From Lachnospiraceae bacterium (GTDB lineage: Bacteria > Bacillota > Clostridia > Lachnospirales > Lachnospiraceae), in assembly GCA_017651385.1 (NCBI GenBank), contig JAGCCY010000099.1, forward strand, positions 1 to 5,898: a DNA stretch of 5,898 nucleotides. The letters are read 5' to 3'. Position 1 is the first letter of the stretch, and each line of letters starts with the position of its first letter. Under the pieces are notes generated by a model. The model worked only from the letters and a program-made list of their open reading frames with translations, made no database searches and was not told the origin of the DNA. The translations under genes and the position numbers were made by a program. Shown here one piece after another: positions 1-5,898 of the stretch.

Positions 1-360
1 GTATGATTTACCGAGTATTCTTGAAAATTCGGGTCTGAATTCGTATACGGTCTCGCCGTCCAGCTGCATCGTAAAGCGAATATCCTTGCTCTTAAAACAT
101 AATGCTCTGGTGGCAACATCCTCGCCCTCAACACGTCTGTGAACCGTAAAATGATCTCTTCCGCGAAGATCGTTCAGATCGATAAGAGAACCCGTTTCAC
201 CCGTCCACGAGTCGGAATAATCTATGGCATTGTCATTGATCTCAAGTTTAGAAGGGGATAGCATGGCAGAAAGAAGCATTGTCATAAGAAAAACAACGAC
301 TCCCACGCATATGATTATATCCGGATTGTATTTTTCTTTGTTTTTGGAATCCGTAAGCAT
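1..360 (-). CDS. N-terminus of a membrane-anchored sensor/signalling protein (partial, runs off left edge)
   Basis: Only the first 120 codons are present; the frame is open to base 1. The protein begins with a short charged cytoplasmic tail (MLTDSKNKEKYNP), then one hydrophobic helix at about residues 15-34, then a soluble segment that should lie outside the membrane. That segment contains phrases such as LCFKSKDIRFTMQLDGETVYEF and ILGKSY. From memory, these resemble the N-terminal extracytoplasmic sensor region of Lachnospiraceae GGDEF/EAL or histidine-kinase proteins, which has a jelly-roll-like fold. The output domain is outside the window, so the class is inference. I chose the ATG at 360 because a GGAAGGGG Shine-Dalgarno-like run lies 7 bases upstream. 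An in-frame ATG at 378 would add six residues but has no good binding site. The gene is divergent from the transporter at 538. Confidence is high that this is a gene, modest for its role. Confidence 0.7.
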   Translation of the reverse strand, partial: MLTDSKNKEKYNPDIIICVGVVVFLMTMLLSAMLSPSKLEINDNAIDYSDSWTGETGSLIDLNDLRGRDHFTVHRRVEGEDVATRALCFKSKDIRFTMQLDGETVYEFRPEFSRILGKSY

Positions 361-387
361 ACCAAAGCCCCTTCCCATACTAAATCC

Positions 388-407
388 ATAATACTACAAA
401 AATAATA
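388..407 (-). promoter_or_regulatory. Candidate -10 elements for the leftward sensor gene
   Basis: On the minus strand TATTAT occurs twice upstream of the left-edge gene, at 402-407 and 388-393. Each matches the -10 consensus at five of six positions and would give a leader of roughly 20-35 bases. Neither has a recognisable TTGACA-like -35 at 16-18 bases, so the call rests on position and AT richness alone. Confidence 0.2.
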
Positions 408-469
408 CAAAGAAAACGTTAACAAATAATTTACCTGACCGGCATTACACTTATAAAGCACTAAATTCC

Positions 470-485
470 TTGCAATATTGGCAAT
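470..485 (+). promoter_or_regulatory. Possible operator overlapping the transporter -35
   Basis: The stretch TTGCAATATTGGCAA (470-484) is a near-palindrome: TTGC pairs with GCAA around AATATT, with one extra G. It can also be read as a direct repeat of GCAAT at 472-476 and 481-485. It covers the -35 box and the start of the spacer, where a repressor could block RNA polymerase. In AT-rich DNA a repeat this short can arise by chance, and I cannot name a regulator. Confidence 0.22.
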
Positions 486-497
486 TTCCGCTATAAT
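470..497 (+). promoter_or_regulatory. Sigma-A-type promoter of the OFA transporter
   Basis: A perfect TATAAT at 492-497 is preceded, across a 16-base spacer, by TTGCAA at 470-475 (four of six matches to TTGACA). Transcription would start near 504, giving a leader of about 34 bases. The leader carries a Shine-Dalgarno AAAGAGG at 522-528, nine bases before the ATG at 538. No riboswitch-like fold is visible in the leader. Confidence 0.6.
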
Positions 498-537
498 GAT
501 TTTGTTGTTTATTATATAAAGAAAGAGGTATATAAAT

Positions 538-1851
538 ATGAAAGAAAACAAATGGATTCGCGGTGCGATTCCTGCGTTGCTCCTTCACTGCAGTATCGGT
601 ACCGTTTATTGTTGGTCGACCTTCAGCGGAGAAATCGCCAACTATATCGGAGCAAAGAAGAGTGCAACGGAATGGGCATTCTCACTTGCGATCTTCTTCC
701 TCGGTATGTCAGCCGCATTCCTGGGCGACGTGGTCGAGAAGGATATTCACAAGTCATCACTCATTGCAACCATCTGCTTTACACTCGGTATGGTAGGAAC
801 GGGCTTCGGTATCATGCTTAAGTCACTTCCCCTCATTTTTGTATGTTACGGCTGTATAATGGGTATCGGTCTCGGTACCGGTTATCTTTCTCCCGTTAAG
901 ACCCTCATGCTTTGGTTCCAGGACAAAAAAGGTCTTGCAACAGGTCTTGCGGTTGCGGGATTCGGTCTTGCAAAAGCCATCGCAAGCCCCATCATGCAGA
1001 AGATCCTTACTGCATTTGACAACAATCCCGCTCCCATGTTCTTTATCATGGGCGGTGTGTACTGTGTAATGATGTTTATCGGACATCTTCTTCTTAAGAA
1101 GCCTTCAACATGGGTTGAAAAGCATTCCGAAGGCGGCGGTCTTAAAGAGTTCTTCAGGACTCTCGGAGAAAACTTTAAAACATCGTTCGGCAACAAAACC
1201 TTTATCGGTATCTGGATCATGTTCTATATCAACATCACCTGCGGTCTGGCTCTTATCTCCCAGGAAAAGATGATATTCAAAGCGATCGGTTTGAGCGTAG
1301 GTGTTGCAGCAACACTCGCTTCCGTTACGGCTATTGCCAATGCAGCAGGAAGACTCGGATTCTCCGCATGGGCAGATTTCTTTAAGGATCGTAACACCAT
1401 TTACAAGATAATATTCATTCTCTCGATCCTTTTCACCGGCGTGACCGTTATCACACAGGGTATCGTAAAGGGAGCAGGCGTTCCCGTTCTCGCAATTATC
1501 TGTGTAGGTCTTTTGATCATGGTCAATGCGGGATACGGCGGCGGTTTCTCCAATGTACCCACACTTCTTTCCGATCACTTCGGTATGAAGCAGATTTCCG
1601 CAGTACACGGTATGTGCTTATCGGCATGGGCTATTGCGGGTCTTACCGGAAACCAGATGGCAACCGCGATCGTTAACCGCGTTGGTGAGTTTAAAGAGAT
1701 CACTCTTTCCGACGGTTCCACCGCGAGCGTTAACCCCGTAGGTTATCAGACGGTCCTTTATGTTACACTTGCACTTTACATCGTGGCATTTATCGTATGT
1801 AACATAATGATCCCGAAGCTTAACAATAAGGCAAAGAAAGAGGAAGCGTAA
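538..1851 (+). CDS. OFA-family MFS transporter (oxalate/formate antiporter-like)
   Basis: This complete 437-residue protein fits the usual length of 12-helix MFS carriers. Helices can be placed at about 8-28, 45-63, 74-94, 96-118, 132-157, 166-186, 220-240, 250-272, 289-307, 314-336, 353-378 and 402-425, with a polar central loop at 187-219. OFA hallmarks are the glycine-rich GIGLGTGYLSPV followed by LMLWFQDKKGLATGLAVAG (helices 4-5), and GYGGGFSNVPTLLSDHFG before helix 11. An MFS motif-A-like loop with GR and AD is at 271-280; the equivalent loop 2-3 (GDVVEKDIHK, 63-72) is degenerate. OFA members exchange small carboxylates such as oxalate and formate across the cytoplasmic membrane, but many clostridial relatives have no known substrate. 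Predicted helix 11 has no lysine, unlike the oxalate transporter OxlT, so oxalate should not be assumed. The gene has its own promoter and terminator, so it is probably monocistronic. Family assignment is strong; substrate unknown. Confidence 0.93.
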   Translation: MKENKWIRGAIPALLLHCSIGTVYCWSTFSGEIANYIGAKKSATEWAFSLAIFFLGMSAAFLGDVVEKDIHKSSLIATICFTLGMVGTGFGIMLKSLPLIFVCYGCIMGIGLGTGYLSPVKTLMLWFQDKKGLATGLAVAGFGLAKAIASPIMQKILTAFDNNPAPMFFIMGGVYCVMMFIGHLLLKKPSTWVEKHSEGGGLKEFFRTLGENFKTSFGNKTFIGIWIMFYINITCGLALISQEKMIFKAIGLSVGVAATLASVTAIANAAGRLGFSAWADFFKDRNTIYKIIFILSILFTGVTVITQGIVKGAGVPVLAIICVGLLIMVNAGYGGGFSNVPTLLSDHFGMKQISAVHGMCLSAWAIAGLTGNQMATAIVNRVGEFKEITLSDGSTASVNPVGYQTVLYVTLALYIVAFIVCNIMIPKLNNKAKKEEA

Positions 1852-1877
1852 TTTTCTTTTATCGATGATAAATAATC

Positions 1878-1909
1878 CGCAGGCCGTGCAAAACGGTCTG
1901 CGTTTTTTT
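1878..1909 (+). terminator. Rho-independent terminator of the transporter gene
   Basis: CGCAGGCCGT (1878-1887) pairs with ACGGTCTGCG (1893-1902) to form a 10-bp stem with a single G-U wobble. The loop is five bases (GCAAA), and seven T residues follow at 1903-1909. It begins 26 bases after the transporter stop codon and isolates that gene from clpX. Confidence 0.92.
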
Positions 1910-1933
1910 ATACCCTTTTAATAGAAAGTTTAC

Positions 1934-1962
1934 TTGTTTTGGGCATAATATAAAGCTATAAT
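1934..1962 (+). promoter_or_regulatory. Probable promoter of clpX
   Basis: A perfect TATAAT lies at 1957-1962. At a 17-base spacing TTGTTT (1934-1939) is a weak -35 that matches only the TTG part. The predicted start near 1969 leaves a leader of about 23 bases, with Shine-Dalgarno AAAGGA at 1979-1984 seven bases before the ATG. The -10 is followed by GTGG, as at the htrA promoter. No CIRCE inverted repeat or clear CtsR direct repeat is visible. Confidence 0.5.
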
Positions 1963-1991
1963 GTGGGCTATAGATTTGAAAGGAAATAATT

Positions 1992-3523
1992 ATGTCAGAA
2001 GAATACGAATCAGTTTGTTTTATGTGCCAAAGACCGGAGAGTAAATGCAAAGGCATGCTTCGTCTTTCGGAAGGGATCAATGTTTGTACCGATTGCCTTC
2101 AGAAAACTCTCGACATGGCTCACGATATGAATCTGCCGCCCGAAATGCTCACAGGAATGCCCAATATGTTCATGGGACAGAATGCCGCTCCTTCCGCTGC
2201 AGACAAAAAGGAAAAGGACGAGGATAAAGAAGAAGTCCTTAAAGGCGAGGTTGAGGAAGATACCGATTCAAAGGATACTCCCGATGAAGACGGAGATGAT
2301 CCCGAAGATACCGGCAAAAAACGTCTCCAGGGCGGTTTTTCCAATGTAAGTTTTATAAACTTAAACGACCTTCTCGGTGGTATGACAGGGCGTCAGAACG
2401 CACCCAAGAAAAAGAAAAAGCCTCTTGAGCCCATCAATATAAAAGATATCCTTCCGCCTCACGAGATAAAGAAAAAACTCGACGAGTATGTGATCGGTCA
2501 GGAACAGGCCAAGAAAATAATAAGTGTTGCGGTATATAACCACTATAAGCGTGTTGCCACCAACACTATGGATGAGATCGAGATAGAAAAATCCAATATC
2601 TTAATGATAGGACCTACAGGTTCAGGCAAGACTTATCTTGTGAAAACTCTTGCACGTCTTCTCGACGTACCGCTTGCAATAGCGGATGCCACAAGCCTTA
2701 CCGAAGCCGGATATATCGGCGATGATATTGAAAGCGTAGTATCCAAGCTTTAGCTGCCGCAGATAACGACGTGGAACGTGCGGAGCGCGGCATCATCTTT
2801 ATAGATGAGATCGATAAGATCGCCCGAAAGAAACAGCAGACCAGCCGTGACGTAAGCGGTGAATCGGTTCAGCAGGGGATGCTCAAGCTTTTGGAAGGCG
2901 CCGAGATCGAAGTTCCCGTCGGTGCCAATTCAAAGAACGCAATGGTGCCTCTCGCAACGGTCAATACCAGAAATATCCTTTTTATCTGCGGAGGTGCTTT
3001 CCCGGATCTTGAAGAGATCATAAAGCAAAGACTTAATAAGCAGACTTCCATCGGTTATACCGCAGACCTTAAAGACAAATGGGACAAGGAAAAGAACATC
3101 CTGTCCAAGGTTACCGTTGAAGACATCAAAAAATTCGGCATGATACCCGAATTTGTGGGCAGACTTCCGATCATATGCACACTTGAAGGTCTCGGAAAAG
3201 AAATGCTTGTTGAAATACTAAAGGAGCCCAAAAACACGATCCTCAAACAGTATCAAAAGCTTTTAAACCTTGACGAAGTAGACCTTAAATTCACCGATGA
3301 TGCACTCGAAGCCATTGCTGAAAAGGCTCTTGAAAAAGACACGGGAGCCAGAGCTCTCAGAGCGATAATAGAAGAATTCATGCTCGACATCATGTACGAG
3401 ATACCCAAAGATAAAAATATCGGAACCGTTACCATTACCCGCGAGTATATCGAAGGCAAGGGCGGTCCGGTAATAGAACTTCGAACCGTAACACCCGCTC
3501 CCATGCTTGAAGCAAGAGGATAA
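1992..3523 (+). pseudogene. clpX: ClpX-type AAA+ unfoldase, frameshifted by one base
   Basis: ClpX unfolds tagged proteins with ATP and feeds them to the ClpP peptidase in the cytoplasm. The first frame (1992-2753, 253 residues) has the zinc-binding domain (C9, C12, C32, C35), a long linker at about 45-153 acidic over 71-107, the conserved [10 protein letters not shown] start of the AAA+ module, Walker A GPTGSGKT (207-214) and pore loop GYIG (240-243). It then hits TAG at 2751. The second frame continues exactly where ClpX should: if one T is restored to the run at 2749-2751, the join reads [17 protein letters not shown]. The restored protein has 510 residues, with Walker B IIFIDE (268-273), an arginine in PEFVGRLP (391), sensor-2 TGAR (451-454) and a normal ClpX C-terminal domain. 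Usual ClpX is about 415-425 residues; the linker explains the excess. SKN (314-316) replaces RKH and IGY (354-356) replaces IGF. No clpP or tig is adjacent. No other lesion is seen, so the break is either recent or a sequencing error. Confidence 0.93.
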
Positions 3524-3528
3524 AAAAT

Positions 3529-3556
3529 AACGGCGGCCCTTATAAGGGCCGCCGTT
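3529..3556. terminator. Shared bidirectional terminator between clpX and htrA
   Basis: AACGGCGGCCCT (3529-3540) and AGGGCCGCCGTT (3545-3556) form a perfect 12-bp, GC-rich stem around the loop TATA. It sits in the 41-base gap between two convergent stop codons. Read leftward, the stem is followed by TTATTTTTTA, a good U tract for the htrA transcript. Read rightward, the tail is TTTGATTTATTTA, which is weaker but still U-rich. Confidence 0.88.
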
Positions 3557-3564
3557 TGATTTAT

Positions 3565-4923
3565 TTACTTTGTGCCGAGTGTTACATCCATGACGATCTC
3601 TTTGTAACCGTCAGGTTCGGAACGCATCAGCTTTACGGTTATCGTGTCGCCGTTCTTATGGTATTCGAGAAGTTCCTGAAGCTCTGATATTTCTTTTATA
3701 TTCTGCCCGTCAACATTTGTGATCACATCACCTTTGAGTATGCCGGCTTCATCGGCTGCGGAACCTACATATACGCTTGTTACGTATACACCTTTGGGGA
3801 TACCGAACGTTGCCGATGTGGTATCGTCAACGGTTGAGCCGTTGATACCGAGATAACCTCTTTCATCGTTTGAAACCTTACCGTTGTTTGTACGGTTCAT
3901 AAAGGTTTCGATCACTTCCTTAACATCGCTTATAGGGATCGCATATCCCATACCTTCAACGGTCGAACCGCCGATCTTATTGGAGTTGATACCGATCACT
4001 TCACCCTGGATATTGAGTAAAGCACCACCCGAGTTACCGGGGTTGATGGCTGCATTTGTCTGAATAAGGCTGTTCCATGTGTTCTCCATCTGGATATCAC
4101 GATTGAGTGCGGAAATAACACCGGTAGTAACGGACTGGCCGTAACCGAGAGCGTTACCTATCGCTATTGCAGGCTCGCCGATCTTAAGATTATCCGAATC
4201 ACCCATCTTGGCAATGGCTATTGCCTTCTTTGTATCCGCATCAAGATCTGACTTCTTGACACCCAGAACAGCTATATCGATCGATTCATCGGAACCCTTA
4301 ACATATGCGGTAGCCGTTGCTTCATCGACAAACTGTACCGTGAGCTGAACATTTCCTTCTATAACATGATAGTTGGTCACAAGAAGATATTCGGTATCAT
4401 TCTCACCCACTATTATGCCCGAACCGCTGGCTTCAAGTTCTTCGGTATATACTCTTCCCCAATAAGAATATGTTTCTTCATAGAGGTTTGTGATCGATAC
4501 CATTGAAGGCATTACCTTTTCGACCACTTCCGTGACATCGGTTACGACCGTTGAATACTGTACACCCGAAGATGCATCCGTTATAACAACGCTTCCGTCA
4601 TCCATAGCGGAGATCAGGCCTTTAAGTTCATTGACCTCTTCTTTAAGCTCAGAAACTTCTTTTGAAGAGTCCTTTGTGTCTTTGTAGCCCGTAAGCGTGT
4701 TGGTCGCATAAAAACCAAGCGATGCGGATATTCCGAATATAAGACCGATCGCCAGAGCCACCAGAACCTTCGGCATAAAAGTTTTCTTTTTCTTAGGTGC
4801 CGAAGCAGGCTGACTTTGCAAAGTCGGCGGCGCTGCATATACAGGTCTGTAGTTTTGTGCTGTATAACCGGTCTGCTGACCGTTTATGTTATTATAGTTT
4901 GTATTAAATCTCTGTTCGTCCAT
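3565..4923 (-). CDS. htrA: HtrA/DegP-like membrane-anchored serine protease (S1C, one PDZ domain)
   Basis: This complete 452-residue protease should degrade or refold damaged proteins outside the cytoplasmic membrane. The N-terminal 45 or so residues are cytoplasmic and rich in N, Q, Y and P. A KKKK stop-transfer signal precedes one membrane helix at about 51-74 (MPKVLVALAIGLIFGISASL). A short coiled-coil-like stretch follows at about 86-108 (VSELKEEVNELKGL). The trypsin-like domain has His186 (TNYHVIEG), Asp216 (SIDIAVLG) and Ser298 (NPGNSGGALL), so the triad is intact. One PDZ domain covers about 356-452, with the GYLGI carboxylate-binding-type loop and GILKGDVI. The layout matches Gram-positive HtrA-type proteases. 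The start at 4923 is preferred over an in-frame ATG at 4968: AAAGGAG lies eight bases upstream of 4923, whereas the ATG at 4968 lies within the probable -10 TATAATG. It is convergent with clpX and downstream of the glycosyltransferase. Family assignment is very secure; substrates are unknown. Confidence 0.95.
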   Translation of the reverse strand: MDEQRFNTNYNNINGQQTGYTAQNYRPVYAAPPTLQSQPASAPKKKKTFMPKVLVALAIGLIFGISASLGFYATNTLTGYKDTKDSSKEVSELKEEVNELKGLISAMDDGSVVITDASSGVQYSTVVTDVTEVVEKVMPSMVSITNLYEETYSYWGRVYTEELEASGSGIIVGENDTEYLLVTNYHVIEGNVQLTVQFVDEATATAYVKGSDESIDIAVLGVKKSDLDADTKKAIAIAKMGDSDNLKIGEPAIAIGNALGYGQSVTTGVISALNRDIQMENTWNSLIQTNAAINPGNSGGALLNIQGEVIGINSNKIGGSTVEGMGYAIPISDVKEVIETFMNRTNNGKVSNDERGYLGINGSTVDDTTSATFGIPKGVYVTSVYVGSAADEAGILKGDVITNVDGQNIKEISELQELLEYHKNGDTITVKLMRSEPDGYKEIVMDVTLGTK

Positions 4924-4931
4924 AATAGCAT

Positions 4932-4938
4932 CTCCTTT
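4932..4938 (-). promoter_or_regulatory. Shine-Dalgarno site that fixes the htrA start
   Basis: On the minus strand AAAGGAG sits eight bases before the ATG at 4923. It lies inside the longer open frame that begins at 4968, so that upstream stretch is most likely untranslated leader. Confidence 0.85.
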
Positions 4939-4966
4939 CAGAGTCTCTTTGTTTCTTATGAACCAC

Positions 4967-4996
4967 ATTATATTTTCGGTTTGTGACGTAATTGTG
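4967..4996 (-). promoter_or_regulatory. Probable htrA promoter with an upstream 11-base direct repeat
   Basis: A perfect -10 TATAAT on the minus strand occupies 4967-4972, giving a start near 4960 and a leader of about 37 bases. No good -35 is present: at 17 bases the hexamer is ACAATT. The -35 region instead carries two copies of CACAA (minus strand; 4992-4996 and 4981-4985) spaced 11 bases apart, about one helical turn. A weak -35 with helically phased repeats is a common layout for activator-dependent promoters, but no regulator can be named from this alone. Confidence 0.45.
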
Positions 4997-5025
4997 TATA
5001 AAAAATAATCTAAATGTGAAAATAA

Positions 5026-5898
5026 TTAATTTTTTAATCCGTTCTCTTTTTCGGCATCGGTAAGCCTTGAATGGAGACCGTCCTTTATCATGTTTATCTC
5101 TTCTTCGCTTCTGCCGTAACCTTTGCGCGCGTCAACAGAACCCCTGTCACGCAAAAGCTCATCGGTTATCCAATATTCCGGATTTAAAGTACAGCGCAAT
5201 ATCGTTCTTCTGGAAAGGCGTCTGTAATGCTTTCCTTTTCTGAAGCCCAAAAACTTACACGCACTCTGAATATAAAGCGGTATAACCTCAAGCGTTCTTC
5301 CGGTGCCCACAAGATGCGCCGCTGTTTTTTTGACAAGCTTCATACCTTCCGAATTGACGCTTAAACCTTCGAATATTTCGGGATGCTTTGCATGTGATAC
5401 GCCGTTGTCAAAATAGCGCTTATACTGCTGTTTATTCGTATAGTTATGAGAATGAACCACTGTCGCCTCGGCCACATATGCAATCTTATATCCCGCATGG
5501 ATTGCCTTAGCGGCATAGAGCATATCTTCATTAAAGATCGTATGATTTAAAAATCCGCCAAGTTCTTCGAAAACGTCTCTTCGGTACATCGCGCATACAT
5601 TTGAACAATAATATGCCTTTATGCCCAGTGTATCGATATCCGCCTCGCTGTGGATTGCAGATTCTTTCGGGTAATTAAAGGCTCTTGTGAATTTTTCAGC
5701 CTCATTTGAGTCATCGCGCGGAACCTGCCTTGCAAATGCGGCGGCAATGGTCTTGTCTTTCTTAAAGACACTTAAAAGCTTCTCTGCAAGCTTATCGTCC
5801 ACAGGCATTGCATCCTGCGTCATCATAAGAAAATAATCCGCCCCAGAACGTTTGACCGACTCGTTACGCGTTCTTCCGTGATCGAATTCTCTTTTGGA
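5026..5898 (-). CDS. GT2 glycosyltransferase, rhamnosyltransferase-like (C-terminal part, runs off right edge)
   Basis: The visible 290 residues begin inside the GT-A catalytic domain with EFDHGRTRNESV. This corresponds to the conserved FDHGxTRN signature of bacterial rhamnosyltransferase-type GT2 enzymes. Next comes MTQDAMPVD (about 26-34), the metal/nucleotide-sugar site that takes the place of DxD. YYCSNVCAMYRRDVFEELGG (about 96-115) is the acceptor-side segment, FNEDMLYA (ED at 124-125) holds the likely catalytic base region, and HSHNY follows at about 149-153. The tail contains KFLGFRKGKHYRRL, typical of this subfamily, and ends in a charged, soluble stretch with no membrane helix. Such enzymes transfer deoxyhexoses such as rhamnose onto cell-wall or capsular polysaccharide at the inner face of the membrane. 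The missing N-terminus is probably about 40-50 residues. The ATG at 5826 is internal, because the conserved frame continues unbroken to the window edge. No hairpin terminator is seen downstream, so some read-through into htrA is possible. Confidence 0.9.
   Translation of the reverse strand, partial: SKREFDHGRTRNESVKRSGADYFLMMTQDAMPVDDKLAEKLLSVFKKDKTIAAAFARQVPRDDSNEAEKFTRAFNYPKESAIHSEADIDTLGIKAYYCSNVCAMYRRDVFEELGGFLNHTIFNEDMLYAAKAIHAGYKIAYVAEATVVHSHNYTNKQQYKRYFDNGVSHAKHPEIFEGLSVNSEGMKLVKKTAAHLVGTGRTLEVIPLYIQSACKFLGFRKGKHYRRLSRRTILRCTLNPEYWITDELLRDRGSVDARKGYGRSEEEINMIKDGLHSRLTDAEKENGLKN

Noticed and set aside
361..537. Riboswitch or small RNA gene in the divergent intergenic region
   Set aside because: Only an AT-rich stretch with promoter elements and short repeats is seen; no GC-rich stems or terminator-like hairpin were found.
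315..551. 78-residue minus-strand open frame across the divergent promoter region
   Set aside because: It covers the transporter promoter and its start codon, then runs out of frame into the sensor gene. Its N-terminal half is low-complexity sequence from AT-rich DNA.
1105..1608. 167-residue minus-strand open frame opposite the transporter
   Set aside because: It is antisense to a clearly conserved membrane protein, is rich in Cys, Glu and Asp as expected for a reverse shadow, and has no recognisable domain.
2745..2755. Programmed -1 frameshifting to produce full-length ClpX
   Set aside because: The site (AAG CTT TAG) is not a slippery X XXY YYZ heptamer, a -1 slip of the CTT-decoding tRNA would have to pair with GCT, and no strong downstream stem or upstream Shine-Dalgarno spur is visible.
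2771..3523. The downstream half of clpX as a separate gene starting at GTG 2771
   Set aside because: There is no ribosome binding site, and conserved ClpX residues (LAAADND) continue upstream of the GTG in the same frame, so it is the second half of a broken gene.
4924..4968. Longer htrA start at 4968 adding 15 residues
   Set aside because: That ATG lies within the probable -10 TATAATG and has no ribosome binding site, while the ATG at 4923 has AAAGGAG eight bases upstream.
5026..5826. Glycosyltransferase starting at ATG 5826
   Set aside because: The frame is open upstream to the window edge and encodes the conserved FDHGRTRN signature, so this ATG is internal.

Overview
The window reads as chromosomal DNA from a low-to-moderate GC Firmicute, most likely Lachnospiraceae (Butyrivibrio or Roseburia-like). 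The reasons are strong AGGAGG-type ribosome binding sites, TATAAT promoters in AT-rich gaps, a clostridial OFA-family transporter, and a left-edge sensor N-terminus of a style I associate with Lachnospiraceae signalling proteins. The genus is inference. Coding density is high: no gene-free stretch reaches 300 bases (the largest is about 177), and there is no tRNA, rRNA, CRISPR array, insertion sequence or phage gene.

Layout: (1) 1-360, minus strand: the N-terminal 120 residues of a membrane-anchored, probably signal-transducing protein that runs off the left edge. (2) 361-537: a divergent promoter region with a good sigma-A promoter facing right. (3) 538-1851, plus: a complete 12-helix MFS transporter of the oxalate/formate antiporter (OFA) family, followed by a clear rho-independent terminator. 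(4) 1992-3523, plus: a ClpX-type AAA+ unfoldase with its own promoter, broken by a one-base deletion in a T run at 2749-2751. (5) 3529-3556: a perfect 12-bp hairpin shared by two convergent genes. (6) 3565-4923, minus: a complete membrane-anchored HtrA/DegP-like serine protease with one PDZ domain. (7) 5026-5898, minus: the C-terminal 290 residues of a GT2 rhamnosyltransferase-like glycosyltransferase that runs off the right edge.

The genes look like mostly independent transcription units rather than one pathway. The one functional theme is protein quality control: a cytoplasmic Clp-type unfoldase and an extracytoplasmic HtrA protease lie tail to tail, share a terminator, and have the same ten bases at and after their -10 boxes. 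The most notable items are the clpX frameshift and that ClpX's divergence from textbook ClpX: a roughly 110-residue linker with an acidic stretch, SKN where the RKH loop is expected, and IGY where the ClpP-docking IGF is expected. I found no convincing undescribed multi-gene system.
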